64,000 bases of DNA, taken from assembly GCA_937775295.1 (NCBI GenBank), contig CALKBZ010000008.1, forward strand, positions 1-64,000. Direction: 5' to 3'. A program made the translations under genes and the position numbers. The first letter of the stretch is position 1; every line of letters begins with the position of its first letter. The notes below the pieces were generated by a model. The model was not told the origin of the DNA, did not search any database, and worked only from the letters and a program-made list of their open reading frames with translations. Below, piece after piece: positions 35,571-44,689 of the stretch. The DNA comes from an uncultured Opitutales bacterium (lineage in GTDB: Bacteria > Verrucomicrobiota > Verrucomicrobiia > Opitutales > Coraliomargaritaceae).

Positions 35571-36854
35571 CTAGAGCCCCCCCTCCGCACTCAGAAACTC
35601 TTCCATCTTATACTTCCGCAGCTTACGCCGCATCCAATCCAGCGCCGCTTGAACCGCACGTGCCCTCACATCGAGCCGTCCACCAGTGTAATGCACCGTC
35701 TTGCACCACACGCCCACGGGTGAGTGATATCCGAAATGAATCGTACCGACTGGGTTATTCTCATTGCCCCCGTCTGGCCCAGCAAAGCCAGTCACACTCA
35801 GCCCATAATCTGCTGATAAACGCTCAGACGCCCCGGATGCCAACGCCACCGCGCACTCAGGACTCACCGCCCCGTGCTGCTTAATAAGCGACTCCGGCAC
35901 TCCCAGTAAAGTGACCTTCACATCATCCGTATAGCAAACCACTCCACCCGCGAAGACACTCGAGGTTCCGGGAATATCCGTAAACGCACCCGCTAACGAG
36001 CCGCCCGTGCAGGATTCGGCGATGGCCAACGTCCGATCCAATGCTCGCAATTCGTGATACACCACCCCAGCGAGTGAACAATGACCGAAACAAACGAAGT
36101 CCTCTCGGAAGATCTGCCGCGCCTCTTGTGCAATCAACTTCAGCTGAGCCAGCTGCAGCGAACCATCACGACAAGCCAAGCGCACATCCACCATCCCGTA
36201 GTGCACACAATATGCGACGGCCAATGCGGAGTGCCGCTCAATGATCGGCTGCATCATCTGCTCCACCGCCGATTCGCCAAGCCCGCACGTACGCACCTGC
36301 ACATACGCATCGCCCTCATCGATCACCCCGTCCCGCCGCAACCGCGGCAACACTTGCTTCTCAAACATCGGCTCCAACTCATGCGTCGGACCCGGCAACA
36401 TAATTAAAAGTTTCTCACCCTGCTTATAAATCAGCCCTGGTGCCGTGCCCCGCTCATTATGCAAGGCCTCTCCACTCTGGAAGCAATAACACTGCTTTAA
36501 ATGATGCGCCCCCATTTCACACTCAAATACTGCGAATCGATCCTTGATTGTCGCCTCGACCTCAGGATCAAACACCAGCTCGACGCCGAGTACCTGCGCA
36601 ATCGTCTCACGCGTCAAATCATCCGCCGTCGGCCCTAGCCCGCCAGTGGTGATCACCAAATCCGACTGCTCCCAGGCCTGCGTAAAGCCACGCTCAATTT
36701 CACCCACATCATCCATCACCACCCGACTGCGAGTGATCGAGACACCATGGTGCGCCAACTGCTCGCCCAGATAGGTGAGATGCGTATTTTCGCGGATCCC
36801 GACAAGTAGCTCGTCTCCAAAATTGATGACTTCGACTGAAAGTGGCTTCGACAT
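35571..36854 (-). CDS. cinA: CinA-like nicotinamide-nucleotide amidase / ADP-ribose pyrophosphatase-type protein
   Basis: 427 aa with both CinA domains. The N-terminal MoaB/MogA-like domain has INFGDELLVGIRENTH and TTGGLGPTADDLTRE; the C-terminal PncC-type amidase has LAIAESCTGGSLAGAFTDIPGTSSVFAGGVVCYTD and GFAGPDGGNE. It would deamidate NMN and recycle pyridine nucleotides. It is divergent from uvrC with a 77-bp gap. No recA adjacency is seen, so a competence role is not suggested by context. Confidence 0.92.
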   Translation of the reverse strand: MSKPLSVEVINFGDELLVGIRENTHLTYLGEQLAHHGVSITRSRVVMDDVGEIERGFTQAWEQSDLVITTGGLGPTADDLTRETIAQVLGVELVFDPEVEATIKDRFAVFECEMGAHHLKQCYCFQSGEALHNERGTAPGLIYKQGEKLLIMLPGPTHELEPMFEKQVLPRLRRDGVIDEGDAYVQVRTCGLGESAVEQMMQPIIERHSALAVAYCVHYGMVDVRLACRDGSLQLAQLKLIAQEARQIFREDFVCFGHCSLAGVVYHELRALDRTLAIAESCTGGSLAGAFTDIPGTSSVFAGGVVCYTDDVKVTLLGVPESLIKQHGAVSPECAVALASGASERLSADYGLSVTGFAGPDGGNENNPVGTIHFGYHSPVGVWCKTVHYTGGRLDVRARAVQAALDWMRRKLRKYKMEEFLSAEGGL

Positions 36855-36931
36855 AAACAGGCAGCTAGACAGCGCGGCAAATTACCGCTACATAAAGGCA
36901 AGTCAGGAGACTTATAACGCAAACATTACAA

Positions 36932-38407
36932 ATGCCAAAGGCAGAACACACAAATCTAAAAGAAAAAGTCCGACGGCTGCCGCGCAAGCCGGGGGTCTAT
37001 CTGATGAAAGACCGCCTTGGGCAAACGATCTATGTGGGCAAGGCCAAGGACCTGAAGAAGCGCGTCTCCACCTACTTCCAAGCCTCGCGCAAGACCATGA
37101 TCTCGCAGCCGAAGGTGCGCGCCATGATCGACTTGATCTACGACTTCGACTTGATCGTCGTCAAATCCGAGGCCGAAGCACTGCTACTCGAAGGGCAGCT
37201 GATCAAAAAATACAAGCCGCGCTACAACACCGACTTTACCGACGATAAGCGCTTCCTACTGGTCCGCGTCGATCGCCGCGAGCCACTGCCGCGCTTCCGA
37301 TTGACGCGCAACCGCACCGACAGCAAATCACGCTACTACGGCCCCTTCGCCCACTCCACTCACTTACGCCAAACCCTCGCTGCCCTGCGTAAAAAATTCG
37401 GCATCCTGCTCAGCGACGCCAGTCCCATCAAAATAGAGACCGATCAATGGCGACTGTATGACGACGCCCGCGCCGAGATCTACCAGCACCCCAACGAGCT
37501 AAGCCAAGCCGACTATCTAACACGCGTGGATTCCGCCTGCGCCTTTCTCGATGGCAAAACAAAGGAATGGCTCACCGAGCTGAAAGATCAGATGCAGGCC
37601 GCGGCCGAAAGCCGTGATTACGAAAAAGCCGCGCAACTGCGCGACCGCATCAACGCGCTGGAGCAGACCAGTGTGCGCACCCGAAAGTTCGAACGCCCAC
37701 TGCACGATCCAACGCCCAAGAGCGAAACCCTGGCACAGCTGAAAACAGACCTGGCACTCGCAGCAACTCCCGAGCGGATGGAGTGCTTCGATATTTCGCA
37801 CATCTCTGGCAGCTTCTGCGTCGCCTCCATGGTGGCCTTCAAAGACGGCAGGCCTGACCGCAAGAATTACCGCCGCTACAAAATTAAATCCTTCATCGGC
37901 AACGACGACTTTCGAGCCATGGAAGAAGTCGTCGGACGCCGCTATCGTCGCCTCAACGACGAACAAAAGCCCTTTCCCGACCTCGTCATCATCGATGGCG
38001 GTGCGGGCCAAGTCACCGCCGCGCTCAAAGCATTTTTAGGCCAAGGACTCGAACCACCCGCCATGATCGGACTGGCCAAAAAGAACGAGACCATCATCTT
38101 CAGCGACGGGCGCGAGCCACTCAACCTCTCGCATCACGATCCCGGGCTACGCATGCTGCAGCACATTCGCGACGAGGCACACCACTTCGCCAACAGCTTC
38201 AACGCGGAACTACGCAGCAAGAAACTGCGCGAATCGATCCTCGACGATTTCAAAGGCCTCGGCCCCAACAAACGCCATGCCCTGCTGAAACACTTCGGCT
38301 CGATCGAAAAGCTCCGCGCCGCTGACGCAGAAAAAATCACACAAGTCGAAGGCATCGGCCCCAAGACCGCCGCAGGTATTGTCGAGTTCTTCAATCCCCG
38401 CGATTAA
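36932..38407 (+). CDS. uvrC: UvrABC system protein C
   Basis: 491 aa dual-incision nuclease of nucleotide excision repair. The GIY-YIG domain (about 15-95) has PGVYLMKD and IYVGKAKDLKKRV. The UVR motif (about 207-240) has KDQMQAAAESRDYEKAAQLRD. The RNase H-like endonuclease has MECFDISH and IIDGGAGQ with catalytic Asp residues and RDEAHHFA. The end carries a helix-hairpin-helix (VEGIGPKTAAGIV). It is shorter than E. coli UvrC (610 aa) mainly between domains, but all catalytic parts are present. Confidence 0.95.
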   Translation: MPKAEHTNLKEKVRRLPRKPGVYLMKDRLGQTIYVGKAKDLKKRVSTYFQASRKTMISQPKVRAMIDLIYDFDLIVVKSEAEALLLEGQLIKKYKPRYNTDFTDDKRFLLVRVDRREPLPRFRLTRNRTDSKSRYYGPFAHSTHLRQTLAALRKKFGILLSDASPIKIETDQWRLYDDARAEIYQHPNELSQADYLTRVDSACAFLDGKTKEWLTELKDQMQAAAESRDYEKAAQLRDRINALEQTSVRTRKFERPLHDPTPKSETLAQLKTDLALAATPERMECFDISHISGSFCVASMVAFKDGRPDRKNYRRYKIKSFIGNDDFRAMEEVVGRRYRRLNDEQKPFPDLVIIDGGAGQVTAALKAFLGQGLEPPAMIGLAKKNETIIFSDGREPLNLSHHDPGLRMLQHIRDEAHHFANSFNAELRSKKLRESILDDFKGLGPNKRHALLKHFGSIEKLRAADAEKITQVEGIGPKTAAGIVEFFNPRD

Positions 38408-38542
38408 TAAGTCGCTCAACGACACAATCCGCATTTCAAGATCGCGCACACTTAAAGTCTTCTTGCGACATTGCAGAATCATTGATGCACACACTCATCG
38501 CGCGAGCTCACGCCTGATTCTTTGATTATTAAACATAAAAAA

Positions 38543-38564
38543 ACCACCCACTTGCGTAGGTAGT
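38543..38564 (-). terminator. Intrinsic terminator of the pseudopilin gene
   Basis: On minus: ACTACC, 10-nt loop, GGTGGT, then seven Ts. One G-T pair is in the stem. It lies about 30 bp past the stop codon. Confidence 0.7.
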
Positions 38565-38593
38565 TGAGATTCCATGACCATCTAAACCGACAT

Positions 38594-38941
38594 TTACATG
38601 TCATACTCAACAGTGTTACCGTCCGTAGGTGTCGCAGAGAGCTGCTTAGTCGAAGTGGTGATTGGGAATGTGTATGTTTCGCCAGCAACCTGAGTCAGTG
38701 ACTTGATATACTTGTCGTTACCAATAAGATCCGCTCGCGTCGCAGTTGTAGTGCCACTCTCGCGGAAGTACTCGTCTGCAGCGAGTGCGATCTGGCGGAG
38801 GTTGTTCAGAATCATTTTTGACTGTGAGGTCTCACGAACATTTTGGAAGGTGGGGACTGCCATTGCAACGAGAAGACCGATAATGACCACAACGATCATG
38901 ATTTCAACGAGTGTGAATCCTTTTTTGCTTTTATTTTGCAT
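38594..38941 (-). CDS. Type II secretion/type IV pilus-like pseudopilin
   Basis: 115 aa from ATG 38941, preceded by AAAGGTGG; a GTG at 38953 is less likely. A short basic leader (MQNKSKKG) precedes the prepilin peptidase site G-FTLVEIMIVVVIIGLLVAMAVP with Glu at +5. The body is small, with LNNLRQIALAADEYF as in GspG/major pseudopilins of Verrucomicrobiota. It is isolated from other secretion genes, and its 5' region carries a strong copy of the putative ECF promoter motif (39010-39036). Confidence 0.9.
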   Translation of the reverse strand: MQNKSKKGFTLVEIMIVVVIIGLLVAMAVPTFQNVRETSQSKMILNNLRQIALAADEYFRESGTTTATRADLIGNDKYIKSLTQVAGETYTFPITTSTKQLSATPTDGNTVEYDM

Positions 38942-39009
38942 GATGATAGCCACCTTTCATTACATACTATTCCAATGAACCTGAGCGTATCAACACTGAA
39001 ACGCATCGC

Positions 39010-39036
39010 TACGAGAAAATTAATAAAAAACTTACA
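39010..39036 (-). promoter_or_regulatory. Candidate ECF promoter for the pseudopilin gene
   Basis: On minus: CTGTAAGTTT, 11 nt, TCTCGTA. Both blocks are identical to those of the lipid cluster 9 kb away, with one extra spacer base. The predicted leader is about 60 nt. Confidence 0.5.
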
Positions 39037-39084
39037 GACCGTTAGTAATTCAACATTTCTTTAACGGACTTACTCCATTCGGGC

Positions 39085-39351
39085 TTAATCTGTAACCCTA
39101 AGCCACGGCAACATCCAGTCGATACATCGCGAAAATAATTTTCCGCAGGCAGACGGCACCACAGAGGCCACGCAATGACCGCACCCGCAGCAGCATAGGT
39201 CGACCAGAATCACCCAACTCCCCATTCCCAGACCCACAAACATAACTAACCACAATCTCCACTCTGGCACCTGGTGCGGAATTAACACACAACCAAACAG
39301 ACTGATTAGTAGAAAAAAGATACGAAAAATGAGAAGAGTTTTCTTCATCAA
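39085..39351 (-). CDS. Small cysteine-rich membrane protein, unknown
   Basis: 88 aa. Two hydrophobic segments (IFRIFFLLISLFGCVLI and WLVMFVGLGMGSWVILVDL) followed by a cysteine cluster CCCGCGHC (Cys-Cys-Cys-x-Cys-x-His-Cys) and two more cysteines. I do not recognise a family. The cluster could bind metal. It is followed by no obvious terminator and lies 18 bp below another small membrane protein gene on the same strand. Confidence 0.45.
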   Translation of the reverse strand: MMKKTLLIFRIFFLLISLFGCVLIPHQVPEWRLWLVMFVGLGMGSWVILVDLCCCGCGHCVASVVPSACGKLFSRCIDWMLPWLRVTD

Positions 39352-39369
39352 AGAATTATCGCTGGCAAT

Positions 39370-39540
39370 TTAAAAACGAAGTGCGCCCGACAGCCACACA
39401 GCCACAATCGGGAGTGCCGCAAACAAAAACATTAGAACATAAATAATCAGCTTAGCCCGATCTGCTTTTTTTTGCAAATCCGCTTGGCTCACCGCTCCAT
39501 CTAAATCCTTCATCTTCCTAATATCATGCCAGAAGCGCAT
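39370..39540 (-). CDS. Small single-pass membrane protein, unknown
   Basis: 56 aa from ATG 39540 (39552 also possible). A charged N-terminal half (ADLQKKADRAK) is followed by one membrane helix LIIYVLMFLFAALPIVAVWL. It sits between the FGE-like protein (43 bp upstream) and the cysteine-rich protein, all on minus, so the three may be one transcript. No family recognised. Confidence 0.5.
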   Translation of the reverse strand: MRFWHDIRKMKDLDGAVSQADLQKKADRAKLIIYVLMFLFAALPIVAVWLSGALRF

Positions 39541-39583
39541 CCTCGAAAGCAACTCGAACTTGCCCCGTCAGATTAATTAAATG

Positions 39584-41338
39584 TCAGTCGATGAACACCA
39601 CGAATCGAAAGCCGGTCAATCGATTACGATCGCCTCGTGGAGCACTTCGTGTTGGCACGCTGAAAATCGACTCCAGTCGATCTTGTGCGTGCCCGCCGAT
39701 GTGACGTGCCTCCTCAGAAGTAAACCGACCTTCCGACTCTAACCATTCACTAACATTCCCCAAAAGGTCGAAAAAACCACTCGCAAACGGCGCCTTTTTA
39801 CCGACCGACTGTGCCACCCCATCTGCATCTAAAATACTCCAAGCGTGTTTTTCAAGCACGACATAACGCAAACGACCCAACGCTTGTCTAAATTCATGCT
39901 CTGATGGCAACCGAACTTCTTTGCCTAAAATCCAAGACAAGCGCTCGCAAAAACTTTTAGCCTCCGTCCAACTTACCGAATCCACTGGATTAACATCGTC
40001 TTGGTTACGACTCGGATTCGTGCCCATGATCAAAGCATACAGCGCTTGAGGCACCTCAGTACGAAGCATGCGTAAGCCCTCCACCGCTGGCACAGGAAGC
40101 AACGCATTATACACACGGTCCTGAATGTAGCCGAGGTCGCTTTGTACCAAATTCAAATAGCGCACCTTCACCTCAAGCTCCTCATCATTGAGCGAACTGC
40201 GCGGGAACGCATTCTGCATGTGCTTAATATCGCGACGCAGCGCCACAATCACCTCAGCAGCCTCATACGTGCGGCGCTCCGAGAGTAAGCGCTTCAACAA
40301 ATCGTGATTACTCTCAACCTCCAAGCCGAGCTCGACGCTTTGAACGGTCTGACTCTTTCGCCGAAACTCTACCACTTGCTCCGACGATGCGTAAGGACTG
40401 CCAGGATACGCTTTATTCAACTCCTGCTGCAGGCGTGCCACTTCCTCATACAAGCTCGCCGACTTCAGCATTTCACCTGCAGCACGACTCGCATCCGCCA
40501 GTCTCGATACTTCCTCGATTTCGAGACGATCTTGCCCCGACTCGATCCCCACTAATTTGACCTCTAAGCCCACCAACCTGGACACACTCGCTTGGTTGGT
40601 GCCGCGATATTCACGATTGAGCTGCTGCTGGATCTGCATGGCCTGCTTCAACAAGGCTGCTGCAGACTCCCACTCGTACTGTGCAATCAATGCATCTGCA
40701 TCTCGTTCAAAATCGAGACTCTGCTGCAACAACGGCTCAGCCGTAAGATAGCGTGCCTGCCGCTGCAAGCGAGTGGCACGCCCGACATTATAGGCCGAAC
40801 TCAACGGGAAATTCTCATTGATTGCTTTTTGCTCCATAAAGGCCCCTTGGAACTTATCCCGCGCCGCCTTATACGCCTGATCATTCGCCAAGGCCTGTGC
40901 CTCGGACTCCAATTTCAAACTAGTCACCCTAAGCAGCTCAGCTGACGAATTCTGATAGCGCCGCCCCAGACTCTCCAAGCGTTGCGTTGCCCGTATATTA
41001 TATTTAGGCATCGCATCGACATATTGACGCTGCAGCTCTAGCGCACGCTTCAACAACAACATATCCTGCTGTTCCGCCTGACGCATCGCCAACACTTCCT
41101 CAAATTGCGCCTCAACCGCTAAACTCTGGGTGCGCAGCGCGATCGCCCCAGCAGAAATCTCCACATCCGCGGTGCGCACGCTATAATCAACATTCTTTGG
41201 CCCGAATTGGCTCAAGAACCAGAATAACACCAACACACCCACGCAAGCCATGATTATGAGCAACAAGATCATGAATCGCTTGAGACCACTGGTTTCGTGG
41301 GATCGGCGGTAGATGGATGACTTCTTCAAACGGACCAT
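39584..41338 (-). CDS. Membrane-anchored coiled-coil protein with FGE/SUMF1-like C-terminus
   Basis: 584 aa. A basic N-terminus is followed by one membrane helix (about 20-45), then about 350 residues of repeated helical segments rich in Leu, Gln, Glu and Arg, predicted to lie outside the cytoplasm. The C-terminal 160 residues match the formylglycine-generating enzyme-like fold: MGTNPSRN, NPVDSVSWTEAKSFCERL, VRLPSEHEFRQAL, and GNVSEWLES with a final RSAPRGDRNRLTGFRFV. FGE-like domains often serve as binding modules, and the catalytic cysteines are not evident here. Function unknown. Confidence 0.75.
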   Translation of the reverse strand: MVRLKKSSIYRRSHETSGLKRFMILLLIIMACVGVLVLFWFLSQFGPKNVDYSVRTADVEISAGAIALRTQSLAVEAQFEEVLAMRQAEQQDMLLLKRALELQRQYVDAMPKYNIRATQRLESLGRRYQNSSAELLRVTSLKLESEAQALANDQAYKAARDKFQGAFMEQKAINENFPLSSAYNVGRATRLQRQARYLTAEPLLQQSLDFERDADALIAQYEWESAAALLKQAMQIQQQLNREYRGTNQASVSRLVGLEVKLVGIESGQDRLEIEEVSRLADASRAAGEMLKSASLYEEVARLQQELNKAYPGSPYASSEQVVEFRRKSQTVQSVELGLEVESNHDLLKRLLSERRTYEAAEVIVALRRDIKHMQNAFPRSSLNDEELEVKVRYLNLVQSDLGYIQDRVYNALLPVPAVEGLRMLRTEVPQALYALIMGTNPSRNQDDVNPVDSVSWTEAKSFCERLSWILGKEVRLPSEHEFRQALGRLRYVVLEKHAWSILDADGVAQSVGKKAPFASGFFDLLGNVSEWLESEGRFTSEEARHIGGHAQDRLESIFSVPTRSAPRGDRNRLTGFRFVVFID

Positions 41339-41420
41339 AAGGGAATTGGAGCTGGCACTGTAAACATGGTCTGTCTAAATGAACCTCACGTTTGCTCAGC
41401 CGCAAGTCTAAAGGCTCCGT

Positions 41421-41443
41421 CAGTTGTCAGTTGTCAGTTCTCC
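41421..41443. repeat. Short GTCAGTT tandem
   Basis: Three units of a 7-bp word (GTCAGTT) in the divergent gap between the FGE-like gene and tyrA. Confidence 0.7.
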
Positions 41444-41501
41444 GAGAAAGTGCATATCACGTCCTATCTCTTTCTTTCTTTTTAAATAATCGAAGTTTTC
41501 C

Positions 41502-42347
41502 ATGTTTCAGCAGATTACAATACTCGGGCCAGGCCTCCTCGGCGCCTCCTTAGCGATGGCGGTAAAAGAACGCGGACTCGCCGCACGAGTCGTCACATGG
41601 TCGCGACGCCCTGAATCGCGCGCGATGTGCCTGAACCAGAGCTGGTGCGATGCTGTGTTCGACTCCCCCGAAGAGGCAGTCGCCGGCAGTGACCTGGTGG
41701 TAATCTGCACGCCCGTCCAAACCATCGTTCCACTCTTGGTGCAAATCCGCCCGGCACTCGCCGCAGATACACTGATCAGCGATGTCGGCAGCACCAAGAG
41801 CCTGATCTGCCGCGAAGCGCGCAGCGCACTCGAGGGGCACTCGGCCACTTTTCTCGGCGCACATCCCATGGCTGGCTCTGAACAAGCAGGCATGGAACAT
41901 GCACAATCCGACCTGTTTGAGAAAGCAGCCTGCATTCTCACGCCACTCGACGAGGTCTCCAGCGCAGCGATCGCCAAGCTCAGCGCGTTCTGGGATACAC
42001 TGGGCATGACTGTTTCAATCGTATCGCCTGAAAAACATGACGAAATCGTCGCCCACGTCAGCCATTTACCACACCTACTCGCCTCCACGCTCTGCGGCTA
42101 TCTCGCCACGCAAGACGACACTTGGCGGACTCTCTCCGGCCGTGGACTGCGCGATACGACACGGATCGCATCTGGCGATCCGCAGCTCTGGAAGCAGATC
42201 CTCGAACAAAACAGCGACGAAGTCCTACGTGCGATCGAAGGCTTCGAGCAGCAGCTTCATCATCTCAAAACCGCCCTCCTTAACCAAAACTCGCTCGGCA
42301 TCATCACCCAACTTGAACGCGGCAAAACCTACCGCGATCAGTTGTAA
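41502..42347 (+). CDS. tyrA: Prephenate dehydrogenase
   Basis: 281 aa, NAD(P)-dependent oxidative decarboxylation of prephenate to 4-hydroxyphenylpyruvate for tyrosine synthesis. The Rossmann start ILGPGLLGASLAMAVKERG, ISDVGSTKSLI, AHPMAGSEQAGMEHA and the helical C-terminal part HVSHLPHLLASTL are typical. There is no chorismate mutase or ACT domain. It lies 125 bp upstream of aroA in the same direction, forming an aromatic amino acid pair interrupted by the structured repeat element. Confidence 0.93.
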   Translation: MFQQITILGPGLLGASLAMAVKERGLAARVVTWSRRPESRAMCLNQSWCDAVFDSPEEAVAGSDLVVICTPVQTIVPLLVQIRPALAADTLISDVGSTKSLICREARSALEGHSATFLGAHPMAGSEQAGMEHAQSDLFEKAACILTPLDEVSSAAIAKLSAFWDTLGMTVSIVSPEKHDEIVAHVSHLPHLLASTLCGYLATQDDTWRTLSGRGLRDTTRIASGDPQLWKQILEQNSDEVLRAIEGFEQQLHHLKTALLNQNSLGIITQLERGKTYRDQL

Positions 42348-42374
42348 TTCGAGAAACAACCCACTTTGTTCTTG

Positions 42375-42462
42375 CAGTTGCCCAAAAGGCACCCACTTCA
42401 CTCACCCCTTCGGGGCAAATCGCTCCAATTTATCATCTCCGCGCTACTCGCGCTTCGTCAGC
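42375..42462 (+). repeat. Structured repeat, copy 3 (divergent)
   Basis: Shares GCCCAAA-GGCACCCA, TTCACTCACCC, GGGCAAA, TCATCTCCGC and GCTTCGTC words with the copies at 4617 and 4744. The hairpins are GCC/GGC, CCCC-TTC-GGGG, and GCGC/GCGC, the last changing the A-T pair of copies 1-2 to G-C. It ends 10 bp before aroA. Confidence 0.75.
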
Positions 42463-42472
42463 GTTTCAAAAA

Positions 42473-43831
42473 ATGACCGATCCACTCCCGATTACACCCT
42501 TCACTCAAAAGCTCGACAACACCATCCAGTTGCCCGGCTCAAAGAGCATCACCAACCGCGCACTGATCCTAGCCGCTCTCGCCGAAGGCGAAACACGCCT
42601 CGAAGGCTCACTATTTAGCCGTGATACTCGCATCATGCTGGAAGCGCTCACCACGTTGGGCTTTGAATGCACAGCCGATCAGACTGCCCACAGCATCACG
42701 GTCAAAGGCGAGGGCGGCAACATCCCCAACACTTGCGCCGAACTACACGTTGGCAACGCGGGCACCGCCGCGCGTTTCCTCACCGCCTTTCTGGCACTCC
42801 AAGTAGGCGGCACTTACAAACTCGATGGCGACCCAGCCATGCGCGAGCGACCTATGTCCGGCCTACTCGATGCCCTCGTCGCACTCGATGCCGCCGAGTT
42901 TGAGTTCCACGGCACACCGGGGTATTTTCCATTTACACTCAAAGCCAAGGGTTACAACGGCGGCAGCGCCACAGTCGATGCCAGCGCCAGCAGCCAGATC
43001 CTCTCCGCACTACTCCTCGCCGCACCAGCAGGTTCAGGCAATGTGCAGATCGCCTGCCCTGGGGTGCGTCCCGCTTACGTCGCGATCACTTTGAAGATGC
43101 GCGAAGCCTTTGGCGCAGCCCCGGCCTCCAGCGATGCCAATGGCAACTACTCGCTGCCAGCATTACAGTACAAGTCGCCGAGCAGCGGCATCTACTCGAT
43201 CGAGCCAGACATATCCGCTGCCAGCTACTTCTTGGCACTGACTCTGATCCAAGGCGGCCAGCTCACTATTCCCAACCTCAGCCCCGATCCACTGCAGGGC
43301 GACGCCCACTTCATTGAAGTGCTCGCCCACCACGGACTGCGCGTCGACGCCGAATCCAATCAATGGATCGCTAACTGCGCCGCCCCAGACGCAATCGGCC
43401 GCGACCATCGCGAGATCGACTTTAACCCATTTTCCGACACTTTCCTGACCTACGCTGCGATTGCACCTCTGCTCGGCGGCTCCGTCCGCATCTGTGGTAT
43501 TGCCCACACGCGGCACCAAGAGACAGATCGGATCGCCGGTATGGCCAATGAACTCTCCAAGCTCGGCCAACTCGTCAAAGAAGAGGACGACGCACTGACT
43601 ATTAGCATAAAGCCCAACGAACTACGCGCCCGTGCAATGAAGGCACGTAACGCGGGGCAACTGATCGAGATCGACACTTACGAAGACCACCGCTTCGCGA
43701 TGAGTTTCGGCATCCTAGGCAGCTTCGATCTGATTGGCGACGGCCAGCCCTGGCTCGCCATCAAAGACCCCGAATGCTGCGGCAAGACCTTTCCCGACTT
43801 CTTTAAGGCATTGGACCAATTGCGTGGGTAA
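42473..43831 (+). CDS. aroA: 3-phosphoshikimate 1-carboxyvinyltransferase (EPSP synthase)
   Basis: 452 aa. It joins PEP to shikimate 3-phosphate in the aromatic pathway. LPGSKSITNRALILAALAEGETRLEGSLFS, HVGNAGTAARFLTAFLAL and DPAMRERPM are the substrate-binding motifs, and RHQETDRIAGMANELSKLG is the second signature. The EDHRFAMSF motif near the C-terminus completes the active site. The NAGTAAR form (alanine instead of the second glycine region residues) is a common natural variant. It follows tyrA; the gap holds the structured repeat. Confidence 0.95.
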   Translation: MTDPLPITPFTQKLDNTIQLPGSKSITNRALILAALAEGETRLEGSLFSRDTRIMLEALTTLGFECTADQTAHSITVKGEGGNIPNTCAELHVGNAGTAARFLTAFLALQVGGTYKLDGDPAMRERPMSGLLDALVALDAAEFEFHGTPGYFPFTLKAKGYNGGSATVDASASSQILSALLLAAPAGSGNVQIACPGVRPAYVAITLKMREAFGAAPASSDANGNYSLPALQYKSPSSGIYSIEPDISAASYFLALTLIQGGQLTIPNLSPDPLQGDAHFIEVLAHHGLRVDAESNQWIANCAAPDAIGRDHREIDFNPFSDTFLTYAAIAPLLGGSVRICGIAHTRHQETDRIAGMANELSKLGQLVKEEDDALTISIKPNELRARAMKARNAGQLIEIDTYEDHRFAMSFGILGSFDLIGDGQPWLAIKDPECCGKTFPDFFKALDQLRG

Positions 43832-43844
43832 TTGACAAAGGCGT

Positions 43845-43901
43845 GTGGGCGACTCGCCCACGTTGCAGCCATATTGACGCAAACGAGGGCGACTCGCCCT
43901 C
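43845..43901. repeat. Two tandem GGGCGACTCGCCC palindromes
   Basis: GTGGGCGA-C-TCGCCCAC at 43845-43861 and GAGGGCGA-C-TCGCCCTC at 43885-43901, 40 bp apart. Both are perfect 8-bp stems around one base, with a compensating T-A/A-T change at the second pair. They lie between the convergent aroA and rsmE genes and may terminate both. Confidence 0.85.
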
Positions 43902-43913
43902 ACTCCTTTGAGT

Positions 43914-44660
43914 TCAAAGCTCCGTCGCCGTCTGCTCCGTCCATAGTCCGAGCTTCGTCGCCGTCGCCGACACTGCAGCTACGCACGCCGTTTCGGCGCG
44001 CAGTACATGTGCGCCTAGATGCGCGAGCTTCCAACCGTTCTTACGAAACACATCGCGCTCGTAAGACGACCAACCACGCTCAGGCCCGAGCGCTATCACT
44101 GCGCTCGCAGCGGCATCGGGCAAGACTTCGCCCAACGAACCACCTGCCTCGTAATTATCCAACGCCACATGCGTATCCGCACCATGCAGCGCCGAGATTG
44201 CCGACTGCAGATCTGCATGCATCGCAACTTGAGGTAGATAGGTACTAAAAGCCTGCTCCGCGCCTAGGCGGATACGATCCCGCCACTCATCCGTTTGCCA
44301 CAAACTGCTCTGCGCATAGGACGGTTCGCTGCGTTCGGCTTCGAAAAAATGAATGCCTGCCACGCCGAGACTCGCGCCCTCAAACAGAACACGCTTCGCA
44401 GTATGTGGCCGTGGCAAACCAATCAGCAAAGTTACCGGTAAACTCGCAGATGCTGGCTCCGTGCCAACCACCTCCAGCTCGAAGCTACCATCAGCCTCCA
44501 CGGCCACCACTTTCGCCCGCGCACGTGGCCCGTTGACGAAGCCGAGAAACACCAAGGTGCCGACCTCTGCGCGCAGTACTTTACGCAAGTGCTGCGCACG
44601 AGGATCGCTCCCTTCGAGTCGAACCGACTCAAAGGCTTCATCAAAAAGCATCAAATTCAT
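43914..44660 (-). CDS. rsmE: 16S rRNA (uracil1498-N3)-methyltransferase
   Basis: 248 aa from ATG 44660 (MNLMLFDEAFESVRL); an upstream start at 44741 adds 27 unrelated residues. SPOUT-fold methyltransferase modifying U1498 of 16S rRNA. The PUA-like N-terminus has RAQHLRKVLRAEVG; the knot region has LIGLPRPHTAKRVLFEGASLGVAGIHFFEAERSE, ALGPERGWSSYE (the SAM-binding loop) and LGAHVLRAETACVAAVSA. The order matches the family. Confidence 0.9.
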   Translation of the reverse strand: MNLMLFDEAFESVRLEGSDPRAQHLRKVLRAEVGTLVFLGFVNGPRARAKVVAVEADGSFELEVVGTEPASASLPVTLLIGLPRPHTAKRVLFEGASLGVAGIHFFEAERSEPSYAQSSLWQTDEWRDRIRLGAEQAFSTYLPQVAMHADLQSAISALHGADTHVALDNYEAGGSLGEVLPDAAASAVIALGPERGWSSYERDVFRKNGWKLAHLGAHVLRAETACVAAVSATATKLGLWTEQTATEL

Positions 44661-44689
44661 AAACGAGAATACACTTTTGTTATTTACTG

